NCBI RefSeq assembly: GCF_900141715.1
Contig: NZ_FQYK01000002.1
Span: forward strand, 425,495 to 489,494
Direction: 5' to 3'
Source of the DNA: Algibacter luteus
Lineage (GTDB): Bacteria > Bacteroidota > Bacteroidia > Flavobacteriales > Flavobacteriaceae
Length of the DNA: 64,000 bases
Numbering within the stretch: the first letter of the stretch is position 1; each line of letters begins with the position of its first letter. Below the pieces are notes generated by a model. That model saw only the letters and a program-made list of their open reading frames with translations, was not told the origin of the DNA and did no database searches. The translations under genes and the position numbers were made by a program. Below, piece by piece: positions 61,707-64,000 of the stretch.

Positions 61707-62861
61707 TTAAAATCTTTTATTATAATTCATAACAAACTGACAGGCTTCGCGAATGGCACCATTCCCAGAGTTTTTAGAAAGTACCACATCGGCATGTGAT
61801 TTTACAATATCGGTGGCGTTGTTTGGCGCTAAAGACCAACCTACACTGCAAATATTCGAGAGGTCGTTAACATCATCACCTACATAAGCCACATTGCTTA
61901 AAGATACATTCCCTTCTAAGATGATGTGCTTTAAAAGTGAAAATTTATCTTTCACACCAAGAAACACATGTTCTATTTTTAATTTTTCCATGCGTTTGGC
62001 AACTAACTCTGAATTTTCAGAAGTCATTATCATGACCTCAACATCAAACTGTCTTAAAATTTCAAGTCCCATGCCATCACGCATGTCAAAGTTTTTAGTG
62101 TGTTCACCGTCCTTTGTATATGAAATAGTACCGTTTGTAAAAACGCCATCAACATCTAAAACAAAATGTGTTATTTGTTTCGATTCTTTTTCTCGTTTTT
62201 GTCTTTCAATTAAGAGGCTTTCAACAGCAATCCAATCCGATTCAGAATCAATTTCTAATAACGAATCTTCGGGCATTTGAACAACAGCAGTTTTAGCTCC
62301 TATTCTATTTTTATGTTTCTTTAAAGCTCCTTTTTTCACAGCATAAACCGCTCCGTTTTCAATTAACAAACCTTCAAAATCTTGACGTCTAGGTCTATTA
62401 AAAGGATTATAATTTAAGGGCTTTCCGTTTTTATCCCATAAAAAGCGATGCGTATTTACAACGGTTAAAGCAGAATCAAAACTTTCTGTAAGTTTATCCA
62501 AACATGCATTAATATTTTCTTTTTTTGTAAAAGGAGATGTAGCTTGTAATAAACAAAAAACATCAAAATCATATTTAATAGATTCGCAATATTCTAGCAT
62601 CGCCATTTCTGTGGATGCCGTATCACTGGAACTTGCTTCACTTCGCATTAATGCCTTAACTTTATTTGTCCAGTGATATTCTTTACTGATAAAATCAATG
62701 ATTGATGCATCATTAGTATATACAATAATTTCATCTAAATTAGAAAAAATAGCTTCACCTAAAACCCATGTAAACAAAGGCCTTCCAACCATTTTTCGTT
62801 TGTTTTTATTAGAAATACCTTTTGAGCCTTTTCTAAGCGGGATAAAACCTATTTTTTTCAT
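61707..62861 (-). CDS. CMP-nonulosonate cytidylyltransferase fused to KdsC-like HAD phosphatase
   Basis: 384 residues in two domains. Residues 1-215 are the acylneuraminate cytidylyltransferase: GFIPLRKGSKGISNKNKRKM, TWVLGEAIF, FDVFCLLQATSPFTKKENIN. Residues 230-384 are a KdsC/NeuNAc-9-phosphatase-like HAD domain with nucleophile D236 and D238 in LDVDGVFTNGTISYT, VMIMTSENSE and VAYVGDDVNDLSNI. The order is that of vertebrate CMAS. It activates a nonulosonate to CMP-sugar and may dephosphorylate its 9-phosphate precursor. It lies 68 bp after the partial GT gene and upstream of neuB. Confidence 0.93.
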   Translation of the reverse strand: MKKIGFIPLRKGSKGISNKNKRKMVGRPLFTWVLGEAIFSNLDEIIVYTNDASIIDFISKEYHWTNKVKALMRSEASSSDTASTEMAMLEYCESIKYDFDVFCLLQATSPFTKKENINACLDKLTESFDSALTVVNTHRFLWDKNGKPLNYNPFNRPRRQDFEGLLIENGAVYAVKKGALKKHKNRIGAKTAVVQMPEDSLLEIDSESDWIAVESLLIERQKREKESKQITHFVLDVDGVFTNGTISYTKDGEHTKNFDMRDGMGLEILRQFDVEVMIMTSENSELVAKRMEKLKIEHVFLGVKDKFSLLKHIILEGNVSLSNVAYVGDDVNDLSNICSVGWSLAPNNATDIVKSHADVVLSKNSGNGAIREACQFVMNYNKRF

Positions 62862-62929
62862 TTATAATGTATATTAATATATATCATGCTAAAATACAGT
62901 TTGTTTTTTAAACCATAAATTTAAAATCT

Positions 62930-64000
62930 TCAATTAATTATTGAATTATATTTTGCAATCACCTCTTTAGAAATCGTTGCCCTATCTAAACTAGGCATTA
63001 TTGTTTTTTGATTATACTTACATGCAGATTGAATTAATTCCATATTGTTTAACGCGTTATCAATCAAAGTTTCTATTTCAGAACTATTGTTACAATCTTC
63101 AATTAAAAATCCATTTTTACCATGTTCAATTATTTCAGCCGTTGCTCCACCCGGATTTGATTGAATTGGAAATGCGCCCATAATAATTGACTCCAACAAC
63201 GTATTTGGCATGCCATCAGAGTTACTATTTCCAATGTAAATCAAGGCTTGACCCATTAATTTAATTAATTCCATTTGAGGTAAAAAATCTGATTTTGGGT
63301 ACACAGTTAAATCCAGCTTGCTATTCAAATTTCTTTTCATAATAAAGTCTTCGACTTCATTATCGGCTCCAAAAACTATTACTGGATGGGTATTTAATTT
63401 GACTGAAAGTGACTCTAATGCTTTAAGCACTGTAATTGCTCTACCCGAACGCCCTTGGTAACCTTTAACAAGAATGAGTTTTCTTTGATTCAAAGGTGAA
63501 ATATGCGCTTTATAATCGTCAATGGGATAGCCTCCTCCACCAGGGTAAACACCTAAAACTTGACCATCAAATCCATATGCTTTAGCTAAATCGATATCAC
63601 GTTTACAATCGGCGAACATATAATTAACTCGGGGTAAAACCTGTTTAATATCATTTAGATACTTAGCTTGATTTTGGAAATAAAACAAATCGCTTCCCCA
63701 GGATGAATACATCCATTTTATGTTTGGATACTTTTGCATTACTGGTAAAATAGGAACGCAAGAAATATAGAGCACAAAGCTATGAACAACATCTGGTTGT
63801 ATTTCTAAAAGTGCATTTTCAAAAGCTTTTTCTGTACTCTTTTCTATTAAAACACTTAGTTTGTTATAAAGCCAAGGCAATCGTTTTTTTATAAATACTC
63901 GTGCCTTGTTGTTTATAAATTTAAATTTCCAACCAACTATTTGATTTACCCATGATAATTTCTCAGAATAGCCGCCATCTCTTACATTAAACCAATGCAC
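62930..64000 (-). CDS. GT4-family glycosyltransferase (cut by window edge)
   Basis: At least 356 residues; the frame is open to the right edge and the GTG at the edge is probably an internal Val (VHWFNVRDGGYSEK), so the N-terminus lies outside. The donor domain shows LVKGYQGRSGRAITVLKALE, YIGNSNSDGMPNTLLESIIM then GAFPIQSNPGGATAEIIEHG, matching GT4 E-x7-E enzymes. It starts or continues the polysaccharide locus that runs leftwards. Confidence 0.9.
   Translation of the reverse strand: MHWFNVRDGGYSEKLSWVNQIVGWKFKFINNKARVFIKKRLPWLYNKLSVLIEKSTEKAFENALLEIQPDVVHSFVLYISCVPILPVMQKYPNIKWMYSSWGSDLFYFQNQAKYLNDIKQVLPRVNYMFADCKRDIDLAKAYGFDGQVLGVYPGGGGYPIDDYKAHISPLNQRKLILVKGYQGRSGRAITVLKALESLSVKLNTHPVIVFGADNEVEDFIMKRNLNSKLDLTVYPKSDFLPQMELIKLMGQALIYIGNSNSDGMPNTLLESIIMGAFPIQSNPGGATAEIIEHGKNGFLIEDCNNSSEIETLIDNALNNMELIQSACKYNQKTIMPSLDRATISKEVIAKYNSIIN

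Overview
The window is a stretch of low-GC chromosome from a member of the Bacteroidetes, almost certainly Flavobacteriaceae and probably marine. The evidence is the gene content (PorV/PorQ-like outer-membrane protein, DUF2911, DUF3276/PUR-alpha-like protein, long NusB, Lacal_2735-type small protein, cyclophilin-FKBP fusion, DUF4105), promoters of the Bacteroidetes type (TTTG, about 20 bp, TAnnTTTG) and many 4-11 nt gene overlaps. I see no rRNA, tRNA, CRISPR array, prophage or insertion sequence.

Layout. 1-9.5 kb: a cut-off methyltransferase, an alanine-dehydrogenase/carboxyethylornithine-synthase-like enzyme, an operon of secreted PIG-L deacetylase, tiny membrane protein, Na+/solute symporter and Gfo/Idh/MocA oxidoreductase, a membrane protein/XRE regulator pair, and a DUF2911 protein. 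9.7-24.1 kb: a unidirectional photobiology island of 19 genes holding four different photolyase/cryptochrome paralogues (CRY-DASH, an Fe-S (6-4)-photolyase type, a divergent third type with altered flavin-site residues, and a class I CPD photolyase). With them are a TetR-like protein, an ABC1/UbiB-like kinase, flavin reductase, two SDR proteins, DUF2256 (frameshifted here), DUF2805, GTP cyclohydrolase I, glutathione peroxidase, TspO, an SRPBCC protein and several unknowns. Two promoters inside the island, 8.6 kb apart, carry the same inverted repeat TGTTTAA(C/T)-N14-GTTAAACA. This is the strongest candidate for a coordinated, probably light- or photo-oxidative-stress-controlled system in the window.

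24.4-47.9 kb: mostly housekeeping genes: fhs, pentapeptide-repeat protein, YdeI-like protein, nusB-DUF1573-yajC, an ABC exporter, DUF3276, an acyltransferase and BASS transporter, a CsaA-like protein, thioredoxin-like protein, YfiT-like DinB protein, a PPIase fusion, recQ, then kdsD/kpsF-like isomerase-tatC-CMD-lptB, DUF808, pssA, and a PorV-like/DUF4105 pair. 47.9-64 kb: a long minus-strand surface-polysaccharide locus. It runs from a truncated glycosyltransferase at the right edge through a CMP-nonulosonate synthetase fused to a HAD phosphatase, a short NeuB-type synthase, a pyruvyltransferase-like protein, eight more glycosyltransferases or related enzymes and an O-antigen ligase/polymerase, to an initiating polyprenyl glycosylphosphotransferase. 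It probably makes a sialic-acid-like (nonulosonate) surface glycan.

Dispersed intergenic repeats of one family occur at four places in the first 25 kb. Function calls rest on motif recognition by eye; no database search was run.
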